Notes: generated by a model not told the origin, from the sequence alone. Shown: positions 34,372-42,531, counted from the first letter of the stretch. The stretch is DNA of 48,072 nt from Halalkalicoccus subterraneus (GCF_003697815.1 NZ_RDQG01000001.1:1-48072), one strand, 5' to 3'. A program made the numbers and translations.

Positions 34372-35586
34372 TTAACCGTGTGAATCACCACCGTAACCTC
34401 GATAGGCAGGGCTACTTTGCGGGTTCTCGAGATCGACCGACGCACCGACAGTCGAACTCCAGTCGTCATCGGGATTCGAGGCCCCTGTCTCGTTACCGGC
34501 GGTCCGCCAGCGGTCGGTGTACTCCCCCTCGGGGACCAGCGGATCGTAGCGCTCGCCGTCACTGCCCGTGACCCCATGGACGTTCTGCTGGTACCAGCTC
34601 CCGACCCTCGCGTTGCCGGCGTTCGACTCGGGGATCACGTCGTGGCTGATCCAACAATCGACGAGTTCGAAGCGCTCCCAGGGCTGGCCGCGGCAGGTCG
34701 CGATGGCGGCCGAGTCGTGGAGGAACGTGCTGTCGCGAATCTCGACGACTCTGCCGGCCCGGAGCCCGAAGTCGGGGTCGCGCTCGGTCGTGTTGTGCGA
34801 GATGCCGTTCTCGGTCAGACAGTGCATGTCGATCGTGTGGCCTCGCTGGTCGGGGCCGGTTACGATCTCCGAGGCGCGATACCCGCAGCGGTGTCTCCCC
34901 TGGCCGGCGATCGCGTGGCGCTGCTCGTTGAAGTAGACGTGGTCGATCCCTGCGAACCCCATCCAGACGTCGATCCCGTAGCCGTAGCCGTCCTGCTTCG
35001 AGGTGTGCAGGTGGCAGTGATGGATCCGGACGTCGTCAGTCCAGCGATCCTCCGGGAGGCTGCCCTTGACGTGGATCCCCGCCCACGTCCAGCCCCAGAT
35101 CTCGCAGTTGTCGACCTCCCCGCCCTCGCCTTCGAGCGTGATCGCGCGGGCGAGGGTGTTCGGGTAGAGCTCCGGATCGCTCGGCGCGTACTCCTCGCGG
35201 TCGTGCGAAGCCCCCCGGAGCCGAAGACCCGAGATTCGAGGTGTGGTCTCGGTCGCCGTGCTGTAGAGCATCGTGTAGGGGCGATCCGACCCCGTGCCGC
35301 CCTCTGTGTGGCCCTCGACGTCGGTGTGCAACAGCGCGCCCTCGGAACCGTCCCACCCCCTGTCGCCCACCAGCGTGGATCGGCCGATGTCGATCTCCGT
35401 CGAGCCGAAATAGATGTCCGAGTCGACGTGGACGACGTGATCCGGTCCTACGGCTTCTTCGAGTTCCGAGAGGGTGGAGACGGTCACGTCGGTAGTGTCG
35501 GGGTTGAGTTTGTCCGAGTAGTGCTCCCCGCCGCCGTGGGGCATCTCGCCGAGGACGTCGCGGATCTCGCCGTCGCTGTAGGTCAC
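34372..35586 (-). CDS. Right-handed parallel beta-helix protein (pectate-lyase-like fold)
   Basis: The 404-residue protein has repeating short strands with Asn/His/Ser turns typical of parallel beta-helix proteins: IDIGRSTLVGDRGW, ISGLRLRGAS, VDNCEIWGWTWAGIHVKGS, VRIHHCHLHTSKQDGYGYGIDVW, IDHVYFNEQRHAIAGQG and IRDSTFLHDSAAIATCRG. It carries no signal peptide or Tat motif at the N-terminus (MTYSDGEIRDVLGEMPHGGG), so it may act in the cytoplasm or be exported by another route. The C-terminal 60 residues look disordered. Enzymatic activity, if any, would be on polysaccharide, but no catalytic residues are assigned. Confidence 0.7.
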   Translation of the reverse strand: MTYSDGEIRDVLGEMPHGGGEHYSDKLNPDTTDVTVSTLSELEEAVGPDHVVHVDSDIYFGSTEIDIGRSTLVGDRGWDGSEGALLHTDVEGHTEGGTGSDRPYTMLYSTATETTPRISGLRLRGASHDREEYAPSDPELYPNTLARAITLEGEGGEVDNCEIWGWTWAGIHVKGSLPEDRWTDDVRIHHCHLHTSKQDGYGYGIDVWMGFAGIDHVYFNEQRHAIAGQGRHRCGYRASEIVTGPDQRGHTIDMHCLTENGISHNTTERDPDFGLRAGRVVEIRDSTFLHDSAAIATCRGQPWERFELVDCWISHDVIPESNAGNARVGSWYQQNVHGVTGSDGERYDPLVPEGEYTDRWRTAGNETGASNPDDDWSSTVGASVDLENPQSSPAYRGYGGDSHG

Positions 35587-35855
35587 TTTGTTTAGGGTAG
35601 GGGGGCTGGACTCTTGATGGCGTCGTTCAAAGCTAAACCAGCTTTACGTTGGATTGATATTGTGGAAGATGACGGTAAAATGACTAGACAGCTCTCCTGG
35701 GGCGTCGCGCGCCTCGCGACGCCGGCATGAGGACTATCGGTGTTATGAGTACAATACAACCGACGCGCTGCTCGGCGATATCGCGTACTACGGGTCCTGG
35801 ACAAGTGTATGATTAGTTAAACACTTTTTTGTAGATTTAAGTGCTATAAGTTAGC
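35587..35855. other. Left edge of the AT-rich islet; contains a start-less open frame
   Basis: A plus-strand frame closing in TGA near 35812 reads EDYRCYEYNTTDALLGDIAY then YGSWTSV, with no credible start codon. It may be the tail of a deleted gene. The last 40 bases before the next gene are AT-rich (ACTTTTTTGTAGATTTAAGTG) and probably contain its promoter. Confidence 0.35.
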
Positions 35856-37163
35856 ATGGCAGACGACAAGATACGCGATATCGACAAAATCCAGGAAATG
35901 GTTCAAATGGCTGATTCGATAAATGAGCTTACATCTGTTTTGCCAGACCAGTTCCTCGTCAGTGTCGGTATAAATAGCGAAAGCGTCGAGGATTTCGATG
36001 TGTGGGCGGATGAGCTTTCGCGACTACCGGACGACTTCAATAATCATTTTATTGAAAATGGATGGATCTGTTATGAGCACCTAAATGCTTCTGTCGCTCA
36101 AGAAGCTGTTGAGCTAGCCGATGAGGGCAATAAGGAAGCGGCAGAAGAAGTGTTGGTAGAATCTTATGATGAGGATACTATCGATTATCAATTGAATGTT
36201 TTGAAGCAGGTGGAGGGGTTCACTGACAAGGAATATATCGAGCCAGATAAGGAAGGCACATCTCAATCGAGATGGGAACTCGCACAAAAAGCATTGGATG
36301 ACTATGTTGCTAATCGATATCATGCATCTGTTCCAGTAGTGATAGCGTTAGCAGATGGAATGGTCCAACAGGCACATGTCAATTCTACTGGAGAAGGAGG
36401 TAACCTGTCGGCAGAAAGCGCTAACCACGAAGCGTGGAATTCCATTGCTGCTCACTCAACCGGGCTAGAGCGATTGAAAGATGTGATTATGCGGGGTCGT
36501 TTAAAAACACGGACCGCCGAGATCGAGATCCCTTATCGGCACGGAATCATGCACGGGATGGATTTGTGCTATGATAACAAGTTAGTGGCTGCTAAATCGT
36601 GGGCACTTCTGTTCGCTGCTGGTGAGTGGGCTCAGAAAGCACAAGACGGTGAATTGGACCCTCCTGAGCAGGACGATCAAGACGCCTCACTCAGGGAAGC
36701 TCTTGAGACTATGAGGAAAACTGAACAGAGAAGGGAGAAGCAAAATGAATGTGAGCCTAGGAATCCTATCGTCGGTGATACCATCCCTGCTAGCGGAACA
36801 ATAGATGAGTACGCAGAGAGGACGCCGGAATATGCATTAGTCTATCATCTCCACAAATGGCAGGAAAAGCGCTATGACCTCCTGGCGTCGTTCTTCCAAA
36901 AATCGGATGGTTCTCCCGAAGATGTTGATAAAGTTAGTGGAAATCTTCAACACAGGAGTCTTCAATCATTTAAACTTGTTAGTGTAGAAGAGAATAGTGC
37001 AGTTTCCGCGGATATTGTCGTTGATACACAAGTAGACTATCTTACAGGTGAGCGTACTGAATCAAAGGATGTACGGTTGATACGAGTACGTGATGATGGA
37101 TCACTTGCGAAGGATGAAGAAGATGGAAAATGGACGCTACCAAATTGGATGGTACTCATATAG
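35856..37163 (+). CDS. Unknown protein with HEPN-like R-x4-H motif, AT-rich gene
   Basis: The 435-residue protein differs from its neighbours: codons often end in A or T and the gene is visibly less GC-rich, which suggests recent acquisition. A central helical region contains IEIPYRHGIMHGMDLCYDNKLVAAKSWALLFAAGEWA, where R228 and H233 form an R-x4-H motif like that of HEPN RNases in toxins and abortive-infection proteins. The C-terminal 110 residues (ALVYHLHKWQEKRYDLLASFF to the end) look like an alpha+beta NTF2-type fold. No signal peptide or membrane segment. It ends 156 nt from the 3' end of tRNA-Thr. A defence role is inference. Confidence 0.55.
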   Translation: MADDKIRDIDKIQEMVQMADSINELTSVLPDQFLVSVGINSESVEDFDVWADELSRLPDDFNNHFIENGWICYEHLNASVAQEAVELADEGNKEAAEEVLVESYDEDTIDYQLNVLKQVEGFTDKEYIEPDKEGTSQSRWELAQKALDDYVANRYHASVPVVIALADGMVQQAHVNSTGEGGNLSAESANHEAWNSIAAHSTGLERLKDVIMRGRLKTRTAEIEIPYRHGIMHGMDLCYDNKLVAAKSWALLFAAGEWAQKAQDGELDPPEQDDQDASLREALETMRKTEQRREKQNECEPRNPIVGDTIPASGTIDEYAERTPEYALVYHLHKWQEKRYDLLASFFQKSDGSPEDVDKVSGNLQHRSLQSFKLVSVEENSAVSADIVVDTQVDYLTGERTESKDVRLIRVRDDGSLAKDEEDGKWTLPNWMVLI

Positions 37164-37178
37164 TCTCCCGTAGAGGAC

Positions 37179-37298
37179 CTATGCCTGTGCCCGTTCGATA
37201 GTACGCTCGAGGTGCTCCTCGCAAGTGTACTCTAAAATAACGCCATCGGTGAGAACGTAGTAATTACCATCTCGATCGCAGTCGCTATCCTGGCAGTT
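37179..37298 (-). pseudogene. Gene fragment between the HEPN-like gene and tRNA-Thr
   Basis: A minus-strand frame of 39 codons ending in TAG (37181-37179) reads NCQDSDCDRDGNYYVLTDGV then ILEYTCEEHLERTIERAQA. It has Cys spacing suggestive of a small zinc-binding protein and a helical tail. It is preceded directly by an in-frame TGA and has no start codon, so it looks like the remaining 3' end of a gene. Its place at a tRNA 3' end fits debris from an integrated element. Confidence 0.4.
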
Positions 37299-37319
37299 TC
37301 AAGACGTATTTTTGTTCGA

Positions 37320-37393
37320 AGCCAAGGGGGGGATTTGAACCCCCGAACTCCCGATTACAAGTCGGGTGCTTGGACCACCCAAGCTCCCTTGGC
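37320..37393 (-). tRNA. tRNA-Thr (TGT anticodon)
   Basis: The minus strand folds with acceptor GCCAAGG pairing with CCTTGGC, anticodon stem CCCGA/TCGGG around CTTGTAA (anticodon TGT), and T arm CGGGGGTTCAAATCCCCC. Discriminator T; CCA not encoded. Length 74 nt. Its 3' end faces the AT-rich islet. Confidence 0.95.
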
Positions 37394-37410
37394 GCATGTG
37401 TGAGGTGCCG

Positions 37411-37881
37411 CTACGGGGTGTTATCGGTTTCGACTCCTTTTTCAAGTTCGAGACGATGCGCGCCGTATCCTCGGTCGGCGTAGAACGCCCGGGCAGCTTC
37501 GTTTTCCGCAAGCACCTCCAGGGCGATCGCCTCCGCACCCTTTTCGACCAGCGCCGCCTCTGCGGCGTCCATGAGCGCCGCGCCGATCCCCTCGCCGCGC
37601 TTCTCGGGAACGACGTAGACGTTGTGGACCATTCCGCGGGTCGTGTCGACGGCGTACAGCCGGTACTCGACGGTGAACATCACAAAGCCGACGATCTCTC
37701 CCTCCGTACGTGCGACGAGGAGGTTGTCCTCAGCGATCTGGTGGGCGATCGTCTCCCCGATGCGCTCGCGGTTCGCCGCCGCCGCGAGGTGCGAGCCGAA
37801 GGCGCGCTGGCCGTCGGCGAGCGCGACCCACAGCTCGGCGATCTCGTCAGTGTCGGCGGGAACGGGCGATTCGATCCGCAT
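37411..37881 (-). CDS. GNAT family N-acetyltransferase
   Basis: The 156-residue product from ATG 37881 is a GNAT enzyme: the acetyl-CoA site is VHNVYVVPEKRGEGIGAALMDAAEAAL (R/Q-x-x-G-x-G/A as RGEGIG), followed by AIALEVLAENEAARAFYADRGY. The N-terminus MRIESPVPADTDEIAELW is typical. The frame opens at 37908, but the additional residues (MFPTVPGPV) are not family-like. The acetyl acceptor is unknown. Confidence 0.9.
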   Translation of the reverse strand: MRIESPVPADTDEIAELWVALADGQRAFGSHLAAAANRERIGETIAHQIAEDNLLVARTEGEIVGFVMFTVEYRLYAVDTTRGMVHNVYVVPEKRGEGIGAALMDAAEAALVEKGAEAIALEVLAENEAARAFYADRGYGAHRLELEKGVETDNTP

Positions 37882-37920
37882 CACCGGACCAGGGACCGTG
37901 GGGAACAAAGAACTGCTGGA

Positions 37921-38469
37921 TCAGACGCCCCGACAGTCCGCACAGACCGCCTGGCCGTTGACCGATTCGAGCCCGGGCATGAGCGAGCCACAGACCTCAC
38001 AGACACTCTGGGTGGAGTACTGGCCGTCCTCTTCCTCGGGTTCTTCGGAACGCCCCATCGTTTCGATCTCGCGTTCGGGCGACGACAGCGACGACGCGGC
38101 CGCGGTGAGCACGTCCTGTGGAGTCAACACGCCGACGAGCCCCTCGCCGTTTCGCACCAGCAGTTGATGTTTGTCCCCCGTCGAGAGCGTGCTCGCGGCC
38201 TCCGAGAGGGGGACGTCGGCCTTGACGCTCGGGTCCGGTCCGGACATCACGGAGGCGATCCCCGTGTCGTCCGATATCGATCCGGCAGTAACCGCCCGGA
38301 GGAGATCGCGTTCGGTGACCGTCCCGACGGCGTTCTTTCCCCGGAGGACGACCACGCCGCTGACGCCGTCGCCGATCATGACGTCGATGACGTCCCCGAC
38401 GGTGTCCGACTCGCTCACCCCCACGTAGGCCGTCGTCATCGCCTCCTTGACTATGAGATCCTCAACCAT
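37921..38469 (-). CDS. CBS-domain pair protein with C-terminal zinc ribbon
   Basis: The 182-residue protein has two CBS motifs: residues 1-65 (VKEAMTTAYVGVSESDTVGDVIDVMIGDGVSGVVVLRG, GTVTERDLLRAV) and 66-125 (SVMSGPDPSVKADVPLSEAASTL, GLVGVLTPQDVL). A short CxxC...CxxC ribbon follows (VCEVCGS and AVCADCRGV, residues 158-182). CBS pairs bind adenosine nucleotides and act as sensors. The zinc ribbon may mediate nucleic acid or protein contacts. It lies 39 nt upstream of the GNAT start, probably as an operon. Confidence 0.9.
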   Translation of the reverse strand: MVEDLIVKEAMTTAYVGVSESDTVGDVIDVMIGDGVSGVVVLRGKNAVGTVTERDLLRAVTAGSISDDTGIASVMSGPDPSVKADVPLSEAASTLSTGDKHQLLVRNGEGLVGVLTPQDVLTAAASSLSSPEREIETMGRSEEPEEEDGQYSTQSVCEVCGSLMPGLESVNGQAVCADCRGV

Positions 38470-38607
38470 ATGCGTATAGTTGTCACATACGGTCTAAAGT
38501 GTGTTCCCGGCAGAGTTATGGCGTCTTATGTGGTACGTTCACGGTCAACATTGATTGATTGAACCGGAACCGGGACGTTGAAACCCTCGCACGTGTCAGA
38601 TGCGGTG

Positions 38608-39270
38608 ATGACCAGTCCCTCGTTCGTGCTCGGGATCGCCGGCGGCACCGGCGCGGGGAAGACGACCGTCGCCCGGGACATCACCGACGGGTTCGACGAG
38701 ACGGTGGTTCACCTCCCGCTGGACAACTACTACGAGGACCGTACTGACCTCTCCTTTTCCGAGCGCGAGGCGATCAACTACGACCACCCGAACGCCTTCG
38801 ACTGGGAGTTCCTCCGGGCGCACGTCCAGCAGCTGTGTTCGGGTCGCCCGATCGAGATGCCCCAGTACGACTTCGAGACACACAGCCGGACCCACAAGAG
38901 AGTCCGGGTCGAACCGGCAGACGTCCTCGTTCTCGAGGGGATTCTCGCGCTGTACGACGAGGTCTTGACCGATCTGTGCGATCTACGCCTCTACGTCGAG
39001 ACCGACGCCGACGTTCGCATCCTCCGGCGAATCCGTCGGGACGTCCTCGAACGCGGGCGGAGTTTGGAGGGCGTGATCGAGCAGTACCTCTCGACGGTCA
39101 AGCCGATGCACGAGCAGTTCGTCGAGCCGACGAAAAAGCGGGCCGACCTCGTGGTGCCGGAAGGGACGAACGCCGTCGCGATCGAGATGCTGACCTCGGC
39201 GGTCGCGGAGGCTCGCGATACGGGACCGGAGACCGAGTCCGAAGCGCCGCTGATCGAGTACGACGATTAG
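38608..39270 (+). CDS. udk: Uridine kinase
   Basis: The 220-residue product from ATG 38608 has the P-loop GGTGAGKTT (residues 12-20), LPLDNYYEDRTDLSFSEREAINYDHPNAFDW and EGILALYDE, all characteristic of Udk. It phosphorylates uridine (and cytidine) in pyrimidine salvage. Upstream in-frame TTG and GTG codons could extend it by up to ten residues, but homologous N-termini start near MTSPSFVLGIAGG. The acidic C-terminal tail is a halophile trait. It overlaps the convergent DUF5785 gene by 4 nt at the stops. Confidence 0.93.
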   Translation: MTSPSFVLGIAGGTGAGKTTVARDITDGFDETVVHLPLDNYYEDRTDLSFSEREAINYDHPNAFDWEFLRAHVQQLCSGRPIEMPQYDFETHSRTHKRVRVEPADVLVLEGILALYDEVLTDLCDLRLYVETDADVRILRRIRRDVLERGRSLEGVIEQYLSTVKPMHEQFVEPTKKRADLVVPEGTNAVAIEMLTSAVAEARDTGPETESEAPLIEYDD

Positions 39271-39587
39271 GCGGGTTTCCGGTCGGGGTTCGAGCCGACG
39301 GGGTGGTAGTCCCAGAACCCGCCCGCACGCATCGCCCGGCCGATCGCGCGATGGAACTCGACGATGTTCGGGACCTCCTCGGTGTCGACGCTGTCGAGGA
39401 TATCGCGGGCAGGGACGACTTTCGCCGAGTTGATCCGGATCGGGTCGTCGCCGTACTCGGCGAGGAAGTCCTCGAATCGGAGGGGAAAGTCCCCCTCCTC
39501 GTCGACCTTCTTCGCGAAGATCGCCATCCCGTACTGTCGCATCCCTTCGCTCCCTTCGTCGCCGTCGGGGTCGTGCGGCCAGTCCAT
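39267..39587 (-). CDS. DUF5785 family haloarchaeal protein
   Basis: The 106-residue product from ATG 39587 begins MDWPHDPDGDEGSEGMRQYG, with FAKKVDEEGDFPLRFEDFLAEYGDDPIRIN and VEFHRAIGRAMRAGGFWDYHPVG. I recall this pattern as DUF5785, found across haloarchaea (name from memory). The HTH-like RFEDFLAEYGDDPIRINSAKVV suggests a nucleic acid or protein-binding helix bundle. No enzyme motif. The frame extends to 39677, but that part is unlike the family. Confidence 0.8.
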   Translation of the reverse strand: MDWPHDPDGDEGSEGMRQYGMAIFAKKVDEEGDFPLRFEDFLAEYGDDPIRINSAKVVPARDILDSVDTEEVPNIVEFHRAIGRAMRAGGFWDYHPVGSNPDRKPA

Positions 39588-39676
39588 ACCGGAGGTGAGC
39601 GCGATAGGCGAAAAAAGGTTACTGTGTGTCGCGGCCGAACGACAGGAAAAAGGTACGTCGGCACGAACCACCGCCA

Positions 39677-40450
39677 ATGGCTTCTCGAACGATGAATGCG
39701 GGGCCGCTGGCGTACGCGAAAACGCTCTCTACCGTCGTCGCGATCCCGATCGCGGGGTTCCTCGTCGGCACGCTGCTCATGTCCCTCGCGATGGCTCTCT
39801 TCACAGCCTTCGGCATCGACCTCCTCGAACGGCCGACGCTCCAGATCGTCGTCGGGGTCGTCACCCTCCAAGGATTGGGGTTCGGCTCGGTCGCGCTGTT
39901 TTACCTCTCGACGCGAGATGACGGATTCGGCCTGCTCAGAGCCGCCGTACCCGGTCTGCGCGATTTCATTTGGATGGCGGCCGGCCTGATCGCCCTGTTC
40001 GGCGCGCTGATCCTGGTCGGCATCCTTCAGACGACCTTCGGGATCGAATCGGCCGATCACAGCCTCGTCGATCTGGGGACGCAGAACCCCGAGCTCCTCC
40101 TCGTTCTCGTCCCGCTGTCGATCCTGCTGGTCGGTCCCGGCGAGGAGCTGCTCTTTCGCGGGATCGTCCAGCAGCTGCTCAGGGATCGATTCGGTGTCCT
40201 CTTGGGGATCGGGACCGCGAGCGTCATATTCTCGGTAGCCCACGTCAGCTCGCTCTCCGGCGAAGGGCTGCTGGCGACACTCATAACCTACGTCGTTCTC
40301 AGCGTGATCCTCGGCGTGAGCTACGAGTACAGCGGCAACATCGTCGTCCCGGCCGTGATCCACGGGCTGTTCAACGCGATCCAGTTCCTGATCCTCTACT
40401 GGACCTTGACGACCGGTTCCGAGGAGATGCTGGCGTTGCTCGTGTTCTGA
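39677..40450 (+). CDS. CPBP family intramembrane metalloprotease
   Basis: The 257-residue product from ATG 39677 has about seven hydrophobic segments and the CPBP/Abi motifs: E156-E157-L-L-F-R161 in GPGEELLFRGIVQQLL, the FSVAHVSSL motif, and VIHGLFNAIQF near the C-terminus, whose histidine completes the metal site. CPBP proteases cleave within the membrane (for example CAAX processing or bacteriocin immunity). The substrate is unknown. It converges with the aminotransferase gene (7-nt gap). Confidence 0.92.
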   Translation: MASRTMNAGPLAYAKTLSTVVAIPIAGFLVGTLLMSLAMALFTAFGIDLLERPTLQIVVGVVTLQGLGFGSVALFYLSTRDDGFGLLRAAVPGLRDFIWMAAGLIALFGALILVGILQTTFGIESADHSLVDLGTQNPELLLVLVPLSILLVGPGEELLFRGIVQQLLRDRFGVLLGIGTASVIFSVAHVSSLSGEGLLATLITYVVLSVILGVSYEYSGNIVVPAVIHGLFNAIQFLILYWTLTTGSEEMLALLVF

Positions 40451-40457
40451 GTCACCG

Positions 40458-41621
40458 TCACGTCTCCTCGCGGACCATCGCCTCGATCCCGTCGAAGCCG
40501 ACCTCGATACGTTCGAGGTCGTTCGCGAAGCTAACCCGGAGATAACCCGCACCCGCCTCGCCGAAGCCGTTACCGGGGGCGGTGACGACGCCGTACTCGC
40601 GCAGCAGGCGTTTCGCGATCGAGAGCGTGTCGCCTGGCAGCGCGCTCACGTCGACGAAGGCGTAGAAGGCGCCCTCGGGCGGGACCGCCGAGATGGCTGG
40701 AATCGAGGCGATCCGGTCGACGACGTACTCGCGGCGCTCGGCGAACGCATCGTACATCGCGCGGGTCGACTCCTCCGTTCCGGTGATCGCCGCGAGCGCG
40801 GCATGCTGGGCGACGCTGGAGGCGCAGGCGGTCGTGACCTCGTGGACCTTCGCCACCTCGTCGAGCACTCCCGGCGGCCCGGCGAGCCAGCCGAGTCGCC
40901 AGCCGGTCATCGCGTAGCGCTTCGAACAGGAGTCGACGGTGAGCACTCGATTGGGATCGTCGACGTAGCTCGCGACCGCACGGTCCGCGCCCTCGTAGAC
41001 GAGCCCGCGGTAGACCTCGTCGGCGATCACGTATGCGTCGTACTCCGCGGCCGCCGTGGCGACCTGGCGGATGGCTTCGGGGTCGAACACCCGTCCCGTC
41101 GGGTTGGACGGCGAGGTCAGCACCACGGCCGCGGTCTCCTCGTCCATCGCGTCGATCACGGTCGCCGGATCGAGCGCGAACCCCTCCGCTTCGGGGAGCG
41201 CGACCTCGATCGGGACGCCGCCGGCGAGTCGGGTCTGAGTGCGGTAGTTCGGCCACGCGGGCGCGGGGATCACGACCTCCGAACCGGGATCGACGACGGT
41301 GAGCATCGCCAGATGGAGCGCCTCCATTCCGCCGGTCGTGACGACCACACCAGCGGGAGTCAGCGCCTCGCTCTCGGCGGCGATCGCCTCGCGGAGCGCG
41401 GGCATGCCGGCGTTCGAGGTGTAATGGGTCTCGCCCCCGCGAGCGGCCTCGACCGCGGCGTCGACGATGTGGTCGGGCGTATCGAAGTCCGGCTCGCCCA
41501 CCTCCAGTCTCACGAGGTCGCCGTCGTGGGCCTCCGCCATGTCGAACATCACGCGGATCGCCGAGCGCTCCGCGCTCGCGACCCGCTCGGTGATCCGCCC
41601 TTCGGGAGTGGGAGTCGTCAT
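40458..41621 (-). CDS. Class I/II pyridoxal-phosphate aminotransferase
   Basis: The 387-residue product from ATG 41621 has fold-type I signatures: LEVGEPDFDTPDHIV, TSPSNPTGRVFDP (residues 169-181), ADEVYRGLVYEG with D201, and the PLP-lysine motif SCSKRYAMTGWRLGW with K234. The C-terminal arginine in AGAGYLRVSFAN binds the substrate carboxylate. Family members transfer amino groups from aspartate, aromatic or branched amino acids; the exact substrate is not readable. The frame opens at 41708, inside the tRNA-Ser, so the shorter start is right. Confidence 0.93.
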   Translation of the reverse strand: MTTPTPEGRITERVASAERSAIRVMFDMAEAHDGDLVRLEVGEPDFDTPDHIVDAAVEAARGGETHYTSNAGMPALREAIAAESEALTPAGVVVTTGGMEALHLAMLTVVDPGSEVVIPAPAWPNYRTQTRLAGGVPIEVALPEAEGFALDPATVIDAMDEETAAVVLTSPSNPTGRVFDPEAIRQVATAAAEYDAYVIADEVYRGLVYEGADRAVASYVDDPNRVLTVDSCSKRYAMTGWRLGWLAGPPGVLDEVAKVHEVTTACASSVAQHAALAAITGTEESTRAMYDAFAERREYVVDRIASIPAISAVPPEGAFYAFVDVSALPGDTLSIAKRLLREYGVVTAPGNGFGEAGAGYLRVSFANDLERIEVGFDGIEAMVREET

Positions 41622-41683
41622 GCAGAGTTCGCGGGAGGGGATGACTAATAGGTTCGTGAGTACGGCGGAGTTGCCGGAAAACG

Positions 41684-41767
41684 CGGTGGGGATGGGATTT
41701 GAACCCATGAGTCCTCTCGGACACCTGCTCTCAAGGCAGGCGCATTGGGCCGCTCTGCCACCCCACC
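41684..41767 (-). tRNA. tRNA-Ser (TGA anticodon)
   Basis: The minus strand folds as a type II tRNA: acceptor GGTGGGG with CCCCACC, anticodon stem CCTGC/GCAGG around CTTGAGA (anticodon TGA), long variable arm (TGTCCGAGAGGACTC), and T arm ATGGGTTCAAATCCCAT. Discriminator G, as required for seryl-tRNAs. Length 84 nt. Confidence 0.95.
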
Positions 41768-42098
41768 GATCAGTTCGGTGTGTCGTCGGATTTCGCTCCC
41801 GTCACGCGATTCAAAGCACTTACTCCACCGCCGACGGATCGACCGCGACCGACCAAAGCGTCGGTCAGCGTTCGGGCGTCGGCCATCGGCTTCGACCAGC
41901 GCAAGGGGGGAGCGACATCGACGGAGTGATACTCGTTTCCGGCCCCTGAAAAGAGTTCCTCAACGATCGCCGGCTCATCGACGAGAACATCGATGGCGAC
42001 CCGTCGAACGGCCGCTCGCACACCGACATCAATCGCAGCGCCGTCGAAAAGGCGCTCGTCGAGTGGATCTCGACCACACTGTCTGTAAGCCGTCTAGC
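41768..42098. other. Region with decayed coding signal, no intact gene
   Basis: A plus-strand frame after TGA at 41947-41949 reads KEFLNDRRLIDENIDGDPSN then GRSHTDINRSAVEKALVEWI. It has strong third-position GC bias and an acidic composition but no start. A second plus frame upstream (ASVSVRASAIGFDQRKGG) also shows coding-like bias before a stop. On the minus strand a GTG-started frame 42021-41770 has weaker bias. The likeliest reading is a broken, unrecognised gene on the plus strand. Confidence 0.35.
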
Positions 42099-42449
42099 TC
42101 ACTCAGTCGAATCCGGGTCGGAGCCTTGGTCGATGTCCTCGGTTTCGTCTTCGGCGTCGGACTGTACGTCCCCCATGTCGACGTCGCTCCCGAGTTGGTC
42201 CTTGTCGACGGCGGACTCTAGCGTCCCTTTGTCGGTGACCGCACCGACTCCGTCCTCATCGACGGCCGATTTGATCTGATCGGTATCGATCGCCGCGTCG
42301 ATGTTACCCCCGCTCGTGTTCGACTTGAGAGCGCGTTTGACGACGACGTAGCCGACCGCAGCAGCGCTACCGGTTGCGATCGCACCGGGGATACCCGCGC
42401 GTTTGTACCCGAACTTCAGCGCTTTCTTGCCGAGTGTGAGTCCGATCAT
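42099..42449 (-). CDS. Small haloarchaeal protein with hydrophobic N-terminus and acidic tail
   Basis: The 116-residue product begins MIGLTLGKKALKFGYKRAGI with a hydrophobic, glycine-rich segment (PGAIATGSAAAVGYVVVKRAL, residues 21-41) that may insert into the membrane. The rest is very acidic and repetitive in Asp/Glu (TDQIKSAVDEDGVGAVTDKG, SDAEDETEDIDQGSDPDSTE), so it is probably flexible. I do not recognise the family. It is divergent from the gene at 42607 across a 157-nt gap that contains a GC-rich hairpin. Confidence 0.65.
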   Translation of the reverse strand: MIGLTLGKKALKFGYKRAGIPGAIATGSAAAVGYVVVKRALKSNTSGGNIDAAIDTDQIKSAVDEDGVGAVTDKGTLESAVDKDQLGSDVDMGDVQSDAEDETEDIDQGSDPDSTE

Positions 42450-42513
42450 CGTGTCTGAACACTTCTGGCGAAGGGATTAAAGAGCAGGGCGATCAGTCGC
42501 AGGTCTACGACCC

Positions 42514-42531
42514 CCAGGGGTTGTCCCCTGG
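42514..42531. repeat. Intergenic hairpin CCAGGGG-TTGT-CCCCTGG
   Basis: A perfect 7-bp stem with a 4-nt loop lies between two divergent genes, about 65 nt before the minus-strand start at 42449 and 76 nt before the plus-strand start at 42607. No T-run follows, so an operator or leader structure is more likely than a terminator. Confidence 0.4.

Noticed and set aside
34152-34577. 141-aa minus-strand ORF overlapping the beta-helix gene end
   Set aside because: Out of frame with the beta-helix gene and low-complexity; treated as shadow.
36114-36323. 69-aa hydrophobic minus-strand ORF inside the HEPN-like gene
   Set aside because: It is the antisense shadow of an AT-rich coding region; no promoter or conserved motif supports it.
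41770-42021. 83-aa minus-strand frame with GTG start
   Set aside because: Third-position bias is weaker than in the overlapping plus-strand frame, and no family is recognised; kept only as an alternative reading of a decayed region.
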